Assembly (NCBI GenBank): GCA_026929865.2
Contig: CM049404.1
Location: forward strand, 6,447,501-6,511,500
Direction of reading: 5' to 3'
Length of the DNA stretch: 64,000 nucleotides
DNA from: Hyperoplus lanceolatus
Lineage: Eukaryota > Chordata > Actinopteri > Uranoscopiformes > Ammodytidae
The notes under the pieces were generated by a model that saw only the letters and a program-made list of their open reading frames with translations, had not been told where the DNA came from and ran no database searches. This document shows positions 36,044 to 48,840 of the stretch, piece after piece. The stretch's first letter is position 1; every line of letters begins with the position of its first letter. The translations under genes and the position numbers were made by a program.

Positions 36044-37022
36044 TTCCTCCTTCAATGTCACAGCTACAACAGCTATGACATCAAGTGTGTTTTTTACAGA
36101 GGAATGAACAATATGGGGTAAGTGACTGGAGAAAACATGGTGAAAGCCTGAAACACTCAGACAGGCAGACAGACAGGTGGAGAGCAGATGGGGATGGCAG
36201 AAGAATAGACTTTTGAGAAATGGAGAGGTGGATCCTCACCATACGAGGTGTGCTAACAGATGGATAGAATAGAGAGACAGGCTGAGTCATTTGGGGCCGA
36301 CTAAGAGATGAGGCAGACAGCGAGAGAGCGCACCAGTGTGTCAGGAAAGCACTCAGCCGCTTTAGAAAGCTTGAGAAAACACTAGACCACATGGAACCCA
36401 CAGCGTGCCAGGTTCATCTGAGGTAAACGGATGCTGTATATTCATCCATATACAGCCGATACGAAGACATAACAATGATAGTTAGTGTTTAGTTAACTTC
36501 GTGGAAGATCGGCACATCTAAAATCACATTGTCGACTAGGCCTGAAAAGTCCAATCGACTTTCAATATGAGTCACTTTCTAAGAACAGGTGTAATGGCGT
36601 AAATAGTCAGCATAATCCAGCCCGGCACTGTAGCAAAGTCCACCCATGCCGCAGCTCTGTTAATAATATTGGACAATTTGGACAATCTTTGTTTTGTTTG
36701 ATTGAAAAAAGTGGGGAAAAAAGCTATAATTTGTGGTTTGTGTGGGTGGTCCATCCCTCTGCTTCCAGTTCTATGCTATGTCAGGGCTACGCTAGGCTAA
36801 CCATGTGGAAGATATTGAAATGTTAGCTGTAAAATAAGAACTATATTTATTTGAGATGACAATGTTTTAAGAGAAAGAGAGAGAGGAAAGTGAGAGAGCT
36901 GGGTCAATTCTAATGAATCACTGAGCAATGCAAGTTGTAGGATGCAGCTGCAAGAAGCTTTACAGCTGCTGTATACATTGTGGAAGACACCAGCATCCTG
37001 TTTGTCCTGCTTTGCCATCACA

Positions 37023-37090
<68 letters not shown>

Positions 37091-37940
37091 TACACAAACA
37101 CGTACAGTGAGTAACAGCAGCTGGTCAAGAGTTTTTGCCCAGCACGGTTAGTTATTATCCCATATACTGTAAGAGCAAAGTTACAGACTTAAAATCGTCA
37201 CATACTTTTATGTTTTTCTGCAGTTGCACTGTTACTCTTTCACTAAAAGGAATAGTTAATAATGAAATAATAGAAATGGATGAGTCTGCAGTACTAATGG
37301 TGCACAGATGCATTGTGGGGGGGGGGCTTTTAAGCTGTACCTACTAAGCCAGTGTATGTGCGTGCGTGTGTGTGTGCGCGTGTGTGTGTGTGTGTGTTTG
37401 GTGATGCAGTGCAACTAGATGCATTTGCTATGAGCTTTACAAGGAAGTCCTTTGTGAGTTTTTCTTTTAAAGTCTCTGTGTATAAAATCTGGTCTTCTAA
37501 TCCAATCGGGGGGGCAGCACACACGGTGAAAGTAAAGAGCCCAAGTCATTTCACTTCTCCAGCTTGAGTTTCACTATGACTGAGAGAAAAAAAACTCAAG
37601 TAGGCCATGCCTTTGATGGGAAGTTCAGTCGCCCTTTATCAAAAACAGCTTTCACTGGCTTAAATTAGCCTACTACAGCAACTTCTGCCTGCTCAAGAAG
37701 CAGCCACACACACAGTCAGTGGCTATACCTCATTCATTTCTTTCCTATCGATCATCATCATTGTACAGTAAAAATTCAATAAAAAGGTTTCCATAGAATC
37801 ATAACATCTCAGCCGTGAGTCATAGAAGGCATCCCGGCTAGACTGGAATTTTGGAATGAGATCAGAGTTCCGCAACTACTTTCACCACCTCACTACTAAA
37901 TTCTGGGAAAGGGACAAGGCTGCCAGGGGTCTGCGAGGCT
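36044..37940. other. No gene; CA tract at 37021
   Basis: Mostly ordinary DNA with a purine-rich patch near 36,870-36,900. The frame at 36,081-36,401 on the minus strand is Ser/Leu-rich without motifs. Confidence 0.45.
37021..37085. repeat. (CA)n microsatellite
   Basis: About 32 CA units with one CATA interruption near the left end. Confidence 0.95.
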
Positions 37941-37942
37941 GT

Positions 37943-38033
<91 letters not shown>

Positions 38034-38052
38034 TGTGTGCGTGCGTGTGTGG
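37941..38052. repeat. (GT)n microsatellite
   Basis: About 50 GT units with GTTTGT, GTCT and GTGC variants at the edges. Confidence 0.95.
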
Positions 38053-38122
38053 GAGATTGAACATCAGCAGTACAGGAAAGAGGAGGTCACAGAGTTAGTT
38101 GAAGGGGGAGAGTCTCCCCTTT

Positions 38123-38161
38123 TGTGTGCGTGTGTGTGTGTGTGCGTGTGTGTGTGTCTGT
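38123..38161. repeat. Interrupted (GT)n microsatellite
   Basis: About 19 units with GTGC and GTCT variants, 70 bases from the previous tract. Confidence 0.9.
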
Positions 38162-38682
38162 GTTTAAATCAGCTGTGTATGGAGTCATTGAGGGGTAAGT
38201 GAGCGTGACACAGAGCAGACCAGCAGTATTAACCAGACATGGCCATGGAACAGACCCACTGCCTTGGAGATCTGCTGTATTCCTGGAAAGAATGTGTTGA
38301 CCTGTAGCAACATGCCAACAGCAGAACATTACCATTTATTGTCATGGGGATAATCCACTCAAATGCGTCTCTCTCTGTTCAGCCCTCCCTCACCTCAATG
38401 GTGCATGGCTCTCAGAATCCTATATCATTTCATGAAATACAAATGTATTGACGACAGGTGAAATCTCTATCTCTAGAAGCTAGTGTAAGCTTGCTAACGG
38501 ATAATTAGTTAATAGTTCCTTAGGAAACAAGTGTTATCAATCTGTCTATCTATCTGTAGCATGACCTCCTATCTCAAAACCCTGTGAAAACCGTTGCTCT
38601 TTTTTGGAACAGTCTATTCCGCAGTTTGATTCTGTTCATGTTTTAATGACTGCCATTTAAGTTTAACCCCATATACAGTATA
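38162..38682. other. No gene seen
   Basis: Ordinary DNA with no supported feature. Confidence 0.5.
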
Positions 38683-38866
38683 CACTCACCGGCCTCTTTA
38701 TTAGGTACATCGGTTACATTTCTTGTTAACACATATAATTAATCAGCCACTCACATGGCAGCAACTCAATGCATTTAGGCATGAAGACGAGCTAAAGAAT
38801 GGGGAAGAAAGGGGGTTTAAGGGGCTTTGAACGTGGAATTGTGCCAGACAGGCTGTTTTCTCATTT
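38683..38866 (+). mobile_element. Tc1-like element, 5' end only
   Basis: The terminus CACTCACCGGCCTCTTTATT follows TA at 38,681-38,682. A leader 'catggcagcaactcaatgca' follows. I recognise this as the 5' end of a common fish Tc1-like family distinct from the two other Tc1-type elements here. Sequence resembling the family stops near 38,866, and no right end is visible. Confidence 0.8.
38799..38866 (+). pseudogene. Tc1-like transposase start, fragment
   Basis: The frame reads MGKKGGLRGFERGIVPDRLF. It parallels the first 15-20 residues of a familiar fish transposase beginning MGKKGDLSDFERG. Everything after about residue 18 is lost. Confidence 0.7.
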
Positions 38867-39904
38867 ATTGTTTTCATTTCCTTTATTGTTATGCTTTATT
38901 TATTCTTATTTTCATTGTGTTGCATTCTAATATTCAAATGTGTTTTGGGTGTGGCTTTCATACAAGCCTGTACAGGGGTCTGCCAGAACCACACATGTAC
39001 TTATATATTTTATCACAATGTGTTTTTAGATTTGTGTGTGAAATAAAACATAAACTAAACCAAACTAAGCTCCCTAACTCCTATACAGTGGAGGTTAAAA
39101 ATTCTAGTTGGTGCAACAAAGATATGACATACATACACATACAACATATTGACTTGCTCACTAGGCAGTTAGCAGAACAAATGACTACACGCCATACGTG
39201 TCAGCTAAATGAACGTAATGTAGTAGTATATAATGCATTTTAATGATAGCTGTCTCCATCGAGGTCAGCACCATTATGATGGCTTGCTTTATGGCAAAAA
39301 TCAGAAGGTCAAAATTTATCAAAATTGAACACAGTGTTAAAAATCTGCCTATTTAGAGCCCCTCCATTGGAATTCATTTCAGGATGACACATTGAATTCA
39401 ACATTCAATACAATCAAAGTGTTATCAAAGGTTACTGTCTTAATCGAGACAATGTTATTTTCTTGTAGCATAGTATGTGAGTCCTCTCACAGAGAAGGCA
39501 TTCATCTACCCAGATGTATTGTTCCATCTTATCTTTTCATTTTACTTCTCTTTCTTTTGAAAAGAGAAACTGAGGTCAGCTTGGGGATGACATGCAACAA
39601 AAGTGCACAACCAGACCACAACTAGTGATGTTGCAATGCATTATCATCGAGCAACTCAAAGGCCTTCAAGGTCAACAAGTTCTCTTCTGCAACTAATACA
39701 GCATGGAGAATCTGACTAGGACTGAGAGGAGATACAAGATGAATGACATGATGTGATACTGCAACACTTAAAGTTGAACTGTAGAGAGATGTTGAGGAGT
39801 ATATGGGAAATGACATGCAACAAAGGTCCCCACCTGCATTTACAAACAATTCCATTGATTCCTGTCAATATTATAGCATCATTTTAAAGTTATTTTAATC
39901 CAAA
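38867..39904. other. No gene; possible SINE scraps
   Basis: A 138-codon frame at 38,827-39,243 runs out of the Tc1 remnant into AT-rich DNA and is not a gene. The words 'gggatgacatgcaacaaaag' (39,583) and 'aatgacatgcaacaaaggtc' (39,808) resemble the SINE body at 7,440/26,635 and may be decayed copies. Confidence 0.4.
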
Positions 39905-40201
39905 TTGCACTTTTCAATAAGGCTACATTAATTAACTGTTAATGAATGTTTATTTAATGCTATTAATAGTTAGTAAATGCGTAGTTAAAGCTTATTGACT
40001 TTAAGTTAATGCTTGGTTAAGCACTATGCTTTGTCAAGAAATGCTTAGGCATACACTTGGCATAATGGTTAGTAAATGCTTAGTTAATGCTAATTAAGCA
40101 TAACAAAAGCAGTCATTTATTGTTAGTTACGGCTTTGTATATTTTTATTAAGCATGAACTAACAGATAATGAATATGCCCTTATTGTAAAGTGTTTACCA
40201 G
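39905..40201. mobile_element. CTTTACAATAAGG-type TIR element
   Basis: The inverted right end reads TGGTAAACACTTTACAATAA and the left end 'cacttttcaataaggctaca', giving imperfect inverted ends. The interior is full of TTAGTTAATGCT and TTAATGCTTGGTT words on alternating strands. It is about 297 bp and non-coding, and shares words with 24,797-25,020. The ends recall the GGTAACACTTTATAATAA termini of the palindrome at 34,069. Confidence 0.6.
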
Positions 40202-40552
40202 AAGTGAATCAGTAAATGACTTTGTTCCTAAGATAAAGTAGTACTGTTATTAGGAAACTCTTGGTCAGGATTCCCCTAAACTTTGGAACAACTTTTCTTG
40301 GGATGTTACATTATGCACAAGGTTTGTTTTTATTGTATTAATGTGTGTGTTCCATCTCTCTTGCTTTAGACGACACTGAAATACTTTTACTGCCAGTGAG
40401 AAGAATTCCTTTTTAGACTGTCTGTTGGTCGCTGCCTGGAGAATGTCTGTGAAGCCCGAGGAATGCCTCTGACATCATTGTCTAGCATTGGGCCAGGGCT
40501 GAGGAGGAGGTGGGGAGTGTAGTGAGCTGTAGAAGGGCTGACTGAATGTCTC
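40202..40552. other. No gene seen
   Basis: Ordinary DNA with no supported feature. Confidence 0.5.
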
Positions 40553-40567
40553 CCCCCCCCCCCCCCC
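40553..40567. repeat. Poly-C run (about 15)
   Basis: An uninterrupted C homopolymer, 86 bases upstream of the frame at 40,653. Confidence 0.9.
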
Positions 40568-40652
40568 ATGCAACGTTATTCCCCATATGTTTTTATCTTA
40601 TAGCACCGCACACAGTGTTGATATATGAGCACAGACAGATGACGCTATATCC

Positions 40653-40925
40653 TTGGTAAAACCCCCCAGAGGGCTGTGTGTGCTAGAGGTATTTGCATTC
40701 GCTTTGGTAGAAAAGTATCCTATAATTGGAGAAACTTCCACATATGAATTACATTTGCTCGTTTTAGCCATGCTAGCAGTTTTTGCCTCGCTAGGATATT
40801 TAGGTTTTTTTCTTGTTCATGGATACATAGTGGAGGTATGGAAAGGAGATCCAAAATTAGATACTGCTCTTTCTTCTTACCTCATGATACCTTTACAAAA
40901 ACTTTTTGATATGACACTTAATTAG
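40653..40925 (+). CDS. Hypothetical 90-aa single-pass membrane protein frame
   Basis: I do not recognise this frame. It has mixed, non-repetitive composition, unlike other frames in the window. Residues 33-56 (LHLLVLAMLAVFASLGYLGF onwards) would make one transmembrane helix. About 32 residues precede it, ending in GETSTYE, and about 35 follow, starting HGYIVEVWKGDP. Codons favour A or T at third positions. A polypyrimidine-AG like an acceptor (CCCCCCAG at about 40,661-40,668) sits near its start. AG|GTGAGT, a consensus donor, lies directly after the stop. It could be an exon, a transposon- or virus-derived relic, or chance. No promoter or poly-A signal was identified. Confidence 0.25.
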   Translation: MVKPPRGLCVLEVFAFALVEKYPIIGETSTYELHLLVLAMLAVFASLGYLGFFLVHGYIVEVWKGDPKLDTALSSYLMIPLQKLFDMTLN

Positions 40926-41563
<638 letters not shown>

Positions 41564-41671
41564 GGAGGGGGACTGCTCTGTTTCTGTGGAAACCAACTGT
41601 TTGCTGATCACATGAAGATGAGTCTCAATGACGAGGCCAAAGAGTGAAGCTGCCTGATGGTTTGTTTGACC

Positions 41672-41673
<2 letters not shown>

Positions 41674-41768
<95 letters not shown>
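41674..41768. repeat. Long (CT)n microsatellite
   Basis: About 47 uninterrupted CT units, 118 bases from the GT tract. A mirror-symmetric polypyrimidine tract of this length can form intramolecular triplex DNA. Confidence 0.97.
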
Positions 41769-41770
<2 letters not shown>

Positions 41771-42036
41771 TTATTGGTTATATACGACCATGGTTTACCG
41801 GCCCAAGGTTGAACTGAATGCAATAAGTAATGGTAACGTGAACCAAATCTGCCACGGAGTCTTTTTGTCGAAGGAGAGACACTTTAGGTTTCCAATTTAG
41901 GAACACTGTTTTCCCAGCCAATTCTGAGAGGAACCTATTTAAACTGTTAATGTCTCAGTTATATTTTGTCATGCTTACGTACAGTATATTTATAACCTCC
42001 AGTTTGCCCTCCTCCATTCTAAATGCATGATTAGTA

Positions 42037-42353
42037 TTAAAGGCCTACTTCACCGGTTGGAATATGAAGGTGTATTGAACTCGGAGATCCTATTTAGTAT
42101 AAATGTGCAAAAAAAAAATTGAAATCGGATCATCTTAGCCTGACAAAAGGCAGAAAGAGTGTTTTATGGTCTCACTGTCTAACCCTACAGTTTCCTTACT
42201 GTGACATCACAGTAAGAGTCAGGAATAACAGGACAGCTGGGCCAAGGGAAAACAAAGGGAAGACTGAGGGAAAAAAACCCTCATTCATTATATTATAATA
42301 GTTATTTTATAATGATAGACCGCTGGTTACGTATGGGTGAAGTATTCCTTTAA
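42037..42353. mobile_element. TTAA-type miniature element (TACTTCACC ends)
   Basis: The left end is TTAAAGGCCTACTTCACCGG and the inverted right end is TTAAAGGAATACTTCACCCA, so 16 of the first 18 bases agree. TTAA flanks both sides. At 317 bp it has no coding frame. Its ends share only the TTAAAGG start with the 'TTAAAGGTGC' family, so it is a separate family with the same target preference. Confidence 0.82.
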
Positions 42354-43307
42354 GGTTATATCATGCTTTTATAATACTGTATCGACCTAATATTGTTTTA
42401 TTACACCATTATTCTTATATGTGCTTCGCTTGTTATTCTATGTCCGGGTTTTCGTGACGGTATTACTGTAAATATTCAGGGACGAAAACATTTCCAAGTG
42501 AAGTTTTTCAAATGCCAGTCTAGATGAATGTACAGTATGCTTAATAGCACATGTCAAAGTCAATGACACACTTTCGTGCATCAATCCAATTAAAAGTTTT
42601 CACATTCCACATTTTACCGCCTGAGTTAAATGCATAATGTAAAGTATGCCAGATCAGTGGCACACAGTTTCCCGGAGTCACACCCACTGCACTATGCTAC
42701 TGCCAGTAACTATGACTTTTCCCCTGATAACCTTTCCTTAAGGTGACTGGGTTCATACAATATAAAGAGGCTTCCTTCATCTGGCTTTACTGTTTAATGA
42801 AGATGGATCGTCTCCAAGAATTCTTTTTATAGAATGCAAGAAGAAAAATTGGAAATTCTAGGTTGTATTCCTGTGCAGCCACTTTCCATTCATTAAAGCT
42901 ATGATTTGGACTGGAGCTAGATATCACCAGAAGTGTCACAAGCAGTCGTCTTAGATGTCCGATATGTCATTTAGTATTAGACGGATGGATCTAAGCGCAA
43001 GACATTATCATGGTTGGACACATTTTTTTTTTTGCTGCATGGGGCGGCACCAGTGCACTTACAGTAACTAGGCACAAGGTTTTCTTGGCCCCTGCCTGCT
43101 TTTTATTTGGGGGGGGGGTTGCTCTTTATTTTTTCGATTGTATGTTCACTTCCACAGTTTAGTCGAACGTGTTTTAGTGTATGTTGTTCTATCTTTTCTC
43201 ATGTTTAACATATTGTTCTTTTCCATAAAAAGGTGCATGTTTTTTGTTACTTTAAAGTTTAGGGTAAGAATTTGTTTTGCTTTTTATTAGTGCCCAAAGG
43301 AACTATT

Positions 43308-43312
<5 letters not shown>
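42354..43312. other. No gene seen
   Basis: Ordinary DNA with a G run near 43,110 and T runs near 43,024. Confidence 0.5.

Positions 43313-43382
<70 letters not shown>
43313..43382. repeat. (AT)n microsatellite
   Basis: About 35 AT units, self-complementary and cruciform-prone. Confidence 0.96.
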
Positions 43383-43384
<2 letters not shown>

Positions 43385-44064
43385 TTTTAGCAGCTCTAAT
43401 AAAAACAGAAATGTGCTTGATCTTTAGACTATTCCACAGAAGGATAAAATAGCTTTACATTTGATTACTTGTCACAACTGGAGTCACGTGTTCAAACCCC
43501 CTCAACCCAGTCAGCCATATGAAGGGTATGTGGGCCAAAACTGTGGATAACTTTTCATTCCTTACACACAAAATACAATCAGTGAACCACATTTACCAAA
43601 GAATTCAAGAGCTCTTCTTGTCCCATTCGTACGCAACAACCTGCAAAACACTGTGTAACTCTGGCTAAAAGTTCAATTGCTAAGAGACACTGTGTTCAAA
43701 ACTCTTGGGAACACATTAAAACAAAATATTGGATTCCTGCATATGTTGCTTGTGCACTAACAAGCTGATTGATTGGAGCGATGTTTGAGGAGTTTTGTTG
43801 GTGTGAGTTATTTTTATAGAAATGAGGTGAACTGCGTATGCACAGATGCATGTTGAATTTGCAGACTCTGTTACTGTAACAGTTTAAAACATGTGGCTTC
43901 AGTTGTCACCAATGAACAAAAGCAATCCCTAAAGAAAATTGTATTACCACAAGCATACCTCAACCTTTATGAACATGTCTGCATAAATGACACAGCGCAA
44001 CAACATCAGAGTGCAAAGAGCTACTCCCCAAAGGCAGGACTGGACCAGTTGCATTTTCCCATGG
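43383..44064. other. No gene seen
   Basis: Ordinary DNA with no supported feature. Confidence 0.5.
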
Positions 44065-44183
<119 letters not shown>

Positions 44184-44459
44184 CTAGGCTGTTCTACTAA
44201 TTGCACACACATAAAACATTGACCTAAAAAAACTGCATATCAAAAATTACGCAAAAATGTGCCCCACCCCTTGCTGTCCTCCTGTGACTCCTTAATATTC
44301 TCACACCCCACCCATCCCACACACACAAAAACAAACACACCCCAGGTAAGCTATCCTCTAGTGAAACTCATGCTCCTTTATTACTTTGCTTCCCATAGTG
44401 GCACTATTATCAACTGTCGCTTTACTTTCACACTTGCACCGTGACTCAGAAACAGAAAG

Positions 44460-44925
<466 letters not shown>

Positions 44926-45346
44926 GGGCACAGCGAGTCAGCCGTTACTGTTTTTGGACTGGTGGCTGTATGAGTCACATCCTCTTTGTTTCACTATGAA
45001 GTGTAAACTCAGGTGTTGTACTGTGAAACCTGACTGTAAAGCCCCTGTCCAGGTTCACTTCTCTATTCCAGCCTTTTCTCTACGTCTAAAATGATCTCTG
45101 TTGTCTTTTTTCTCTTTCCATTCATCTGCCTGTCTGTCTGCGTGCCTGTCTGTTTGTCAGCCTCTCTTCTAGCCACCTCCTTCCCTTGTGTTTACTCTCT
45201 ACTGTACGGTTGCAAGAAATTAAGCGTAAATTCCCATTCAATTTTCCCCTGAAGGCCATTCTCGTTCTACAGGTGCTCGGGTTTCCTGGTCGTAAAATAA
45301 TTTCTGGATTTTCGTCAACTGTTTGTTGGGAGGCTGAAAAGTGGAG

Positions 45347-45640
45347 TCAGTGATTCTGGAGAATGCTTGTTGTAAAAATCTGTAAATTTCATCTTTTCCT
45401 CGATCGCTATCTGTCCGTACTGTGTGAGTGTGCTGCAGAAAAAAAAAAGTGAAGTGTTGATAGCCTGTAGGCTCTGTAAACTGGCATTCTGCTAGCTACA
45501 GTGAGCCTCCTTTTGTTTACATACCCTTTGTTTACATACCAGTTTACAGAGCCTAGGATGTGTATTACCACTGGATTTTTTTTTCAGCTCACACATACAC
45601 ACACACACACACACAAGTTTGGACAGGTAAACATAATGAG
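45347..45640. mobile_element. Fold-back miniature element, second copy
   Basis: The left end is TCAGTGATTCTGGAGAATGC, the inverse of the right end of the 35,793 element. Internally AGGCTCTGTAAACTGG (45,469-45,484) pairs perfectly with CCAGTTTACAGAGCCT (45,539-45,554). Outer 'ctgtccgtactgtgtgagtg' pairs imperfectly with the CACAC-rich 'gtttggacag' part on the right, now expanded to (CA)10. The distal right end is lost or altered. Confidence 0.65.
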
Positions 45641-46517
45641 CCACCATTTATAACCACCGGCCCACCCACTTATAGTGGAAAAGATAGCATTGTTTTAGAC
45701 AACAATGTTTGTTTCGCCTGTGTTGTTCCTCTACACTGTCTCTAATTGTGTCTAAAAGTTGAGATTACTAAATTTCAGTTACAAACATAACACGCTTGTA
45801 TTCCTGTCCTTGACCCTGCTGAATAACACAAACAGTTGATACGCATACAGCCCGTGTGTTTATCTGCTATTTGAGCATCTTCTGACCTCAACATGTGCCT
45901 CATCCGTGTCACACCTGACAATAATACCAACTTCCTTTCATTTCCGCACACAGCACTTCCTTGCTGAACAAACTAGGAAACTATGGTTGAGAATGAATCC
46001 CCCATTGACAACAACCGCTGCTGCTTTCCAGTTCCCTTTCCCGCAAAATATATAAGAGTCACTTCCTCATTCTGACTATCTGGACCAGTGATTGGCCAGT
46101 GAGGGCATTGCTGTAGCACTGGTAGCCAGCAAGTTTTTAAGGCACAGTTCCCCCGCGTCACACAACACAACTTCCCCCTTTAAGGTGACGCAAATGGAAC
46201 CAAAAAGTCCATGTTTCGGATGTGTGTGTGTGTGTGTGTGTGTGTGTTGGAATACTTTAATGTAGCTACTAAAAATTATTTGCTTCATTTAAATGGTATA
46301 TGAAACTCTCATCTCAGGATTCTGTATACATGAATGCAAAACGCTCACATTCTAAAGGTACCGAGATACAGTATAATAACTATGTGTTTTGGTGTGCAAG
46401 TTAATTATTCATGCCTTCCATTGTTAAGCCTGACTCCCACAATGTATTTATTCTCCCATAAGTGATAAACAATACATAATATTTATAAAACTCTGCCCTG
46501 TTTCATATTCTGTTTTC

Positions 46518-46518
<1 letters not shown>
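45641..46518. other. No gene; (GT)13 at 46221
   Basis: Besides a short GT run at 46,221-46,247 I see no supported feature. Confidence 0.5.
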
Positions 46519-46558
<40 letters not shown>

Positions 46559-46565
46559 ACACACA
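46519..46565. repeat. (CA)n microsatellite
   Basis: About 23 CA units with one CATA interruption. Confidence 0.95.
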
Positions 46566-47466
46566 GACCCAGACCCAGATATTCAACTTCCCTGCTGATT
46601 CAGTGCGGCCACCATTATTACGATGATTGCCATTAAAGTAATTGTTGGCAAAAGCATCAGCAATTGATGAGTTGCATGGGGCGACCTGATTCCCAGTATA
46701 GTGAAATGAGCTTGGGGGGGGAGGGGGGGAGGCTCCACACAGCATCCACTAACTACTGAGTCTTCATGCAACAGATCCGCATGGAGGCATTGTGCTGCTA
46801 ACTGTCTGTCATCCTCTATTGTTGTTCAATGGTTGCCGTAACAATAGGTCACATTCCAGTCCTGCTGGGCCCTGCAGCCACACAGCCTGATCCTGGATCT
46901 GTACCGAGGCAGATGAGAGTCCTGAGTGCCCGTCTGTCCCTGTTGCCAGATCTCGCAAAAGAAACAAGCAACCTAGCAAGGCCTATAAAGACAAGGCCTA
47001 AGGAAGCAAGCATTTCTTCAACAATTGCAATCAGCCTATACACAGTACATCCATGTTCATCTTGTCCATTTCTAAAGTAATAATAAGGGTTTTTTATTGC
47101 ATTCACTTCTACTGTATCAACAACGTTACATTCTTACTTATTTTTTTATATAAATACTTCGCAAAACAGAAGGGTACTTCTCACATCCGTAACTTAAGGC
47201 GGGTGCGTGGGAGAGGGAAGACTACATTTCTTAAAAAGTCAAATTTCCACACAGTCTTACCAACATATAATGGTTTCATTCAATAGCAATGTTTCCGTAC
47301 TAGTTTCCCTGATGAAAGTCTGGTACCGAAGTTTTCTTGTTGAATAAATCTGTTTTTGCAAGTAAGACAGTGTGTGGGAATTCACCTTTTTATATATAAA
47401 TACTTGAACTTCCTTAATTCATTGTACAAAGGGGAAATTACAAAGCCTCCTTTGTTCGGATTTTAA
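46566..47466. other. No gene seen
   Basis: The stretch contains an interrupted G run near 46,714-46,730. The 'tgaataaatctg' word near 47,341 could be a poly-A signal of a decayed element, but no body is recognised. Confidence 0.45.
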
Positions 47467-47519
47467 ATATATATATACTGTATATATGGATATATATATA
47501 TATATATAACTGTATATAT

Positions 47520-47609
<90 letters not shown>
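47467..47609. repeat. Long (AT)n with ACTGTATATATGG variants
   Basis: Two near copies of ACTGTATATATGGATATATA precede about 45 AT units. The tract is self-complementary. Confidence 0.95.
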
Positions 47610-47613
<4 letters not shown>

Positions 47614-48124
47614 CAACTGTAGAGATATTACCAATATTGTAAGCAAAAAAAAAACAAGCCTCAAATTTGCTGATAAAAAGCGGACATGGCAGCGCTGGTG
47701 CCCGTGTGTGTGTCATTAGGTGCATGTGAGTTGCATGCGGTGGGTCTACTTGCGCCCGCCTGCAGTGCTTGTCTGTGTGTGGCCCTGGCTGGACACTATG
47801 CTGTCATTATTGGAGCCTGTCAGAGCTTCTCATTGGGGGACACTTGTTGACACTGTTCTGGCTCCATGCTGGGTCCAGCCTTTATACGTTGCCATGTTCC
47901 TCACCCTCTATCCACCATCCACACACACACACACACAATACAGGGCTATTCTTTGTTTCTGATTCCCTTAATTAGATTTCCTCCCCCTCATTTATAATTG
48001 TGTGAGTCTTAATGTCTCATTTGTTTTTATTTTATTGTTGTATACTTTTTTCAAGTAAATTACTTGTAGTTTTCAGTCAGTAAAATAATATATAAAATAC
48101 CCCAACATCTTGAGATTGTTCGAC
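47610..48124. other. No gene; short CA run
   Basis: A CA run lies at about 47,921-47,938. Nothing else is supported. Confidence 0.5.
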
Positions 48125-48241
48125 GTGTTGTTTGATTGTTCGACTACTAAATCGTATCTGTATTGCCCAATATCACTAATAGCATTTTTTTTCAGTGGGG
48201 CTTCATAATCTGTAAATAGCATATGACACCCTCTGTCCTTA

Positions 48242-48242
<1 letters not shown>
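48125..48242 (+). repeat. Truncated copy of the 1566-1836 repeat
   Basis: 'tgtattgcccaatatcacta', 'cagtggggcttca', 'gcatatgacaccctctgtcc' and 'ttaga' follow the order of the first half of the 1,566 repeat. At 'ttaga' it passes directly into a CA tract, and the second half ('ggatccctctccc') is missing. Confidence 0.65.

Positions 48243-48297
<55 letters not shown>
48243..48297. repeat. (CA)n microsatellite
   Basis: About 27 CA units grown at the 'cttagaccc' position inside the interspersed repeat. Confidence 0.96.
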
Positions 48298-48298
<1 letters not shown>

Positions 48299-48632
48299 GG
48301 GAGAGGGGGGGATTCCTGAGTTTCAAGAACCATCCGCAAACCAATGGTAAGTCTGTATTATTCATAAATGACCTTATGTCTGTGAAGCTCTATCATTCAT
48401 TCCAAATCTAAAATCTAGTCTCTTACCCTGGGACCCACACTCATTAAAATATAGTACCATGAGGGGATCCATCAGTAATGGGCCCACAACCTATTTAAAG
48501 TCCCCGACACACAGTAGGGTTGAAGGACAGGCTCCCTACCTCTCAATGACACTCCTCTACTCCTATACTACTAGATACAACTAGAATTTGTATCTTCTTT
48601 GTATTTTCTCTATTAGTGGTTCATTTCACTGC

Positions 48633-48840
48633 TTAAAGGTGCTCAGAGGAGCTTTTAGGCCGTTTAACTGCAGTAGTGTTTTAACCACGCCAGCTGTTGT
48701 TCCTGGGTGAGCATATAACCATGACAAAGGCATAGAGAAAAAAATATAAAAATAGCATTCTTTGCACTGATCTCGTTTGCTGTTACAGGAAAAATTAGAC
48801 TCTTTCAGAAATATTTAAAAGTTCTTCGTAGCACCTTTAA
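48633..48840 (-). mobile_element. TTAA-type miniature element, complete
   Basis: The left end is TTAAAGGTGCTCAGAGGAGC and the inverted right end TTAAAGGTGCTACGAAGAAC. At 208 bp it is flanked by TTAA at both sides and has no coding sequence. Its reverse complement aligns with 1,186-1,376. Confidence 0.85.

Noticed and set aside
38827..39243. 138-codon frame after the Tc1-like 5' end
   Set aside because: Only the first residues overlap the transposase remnant (in a different frame); the rest is AT-rich DNA with Phe/Tyr/Leu-rich random translation.
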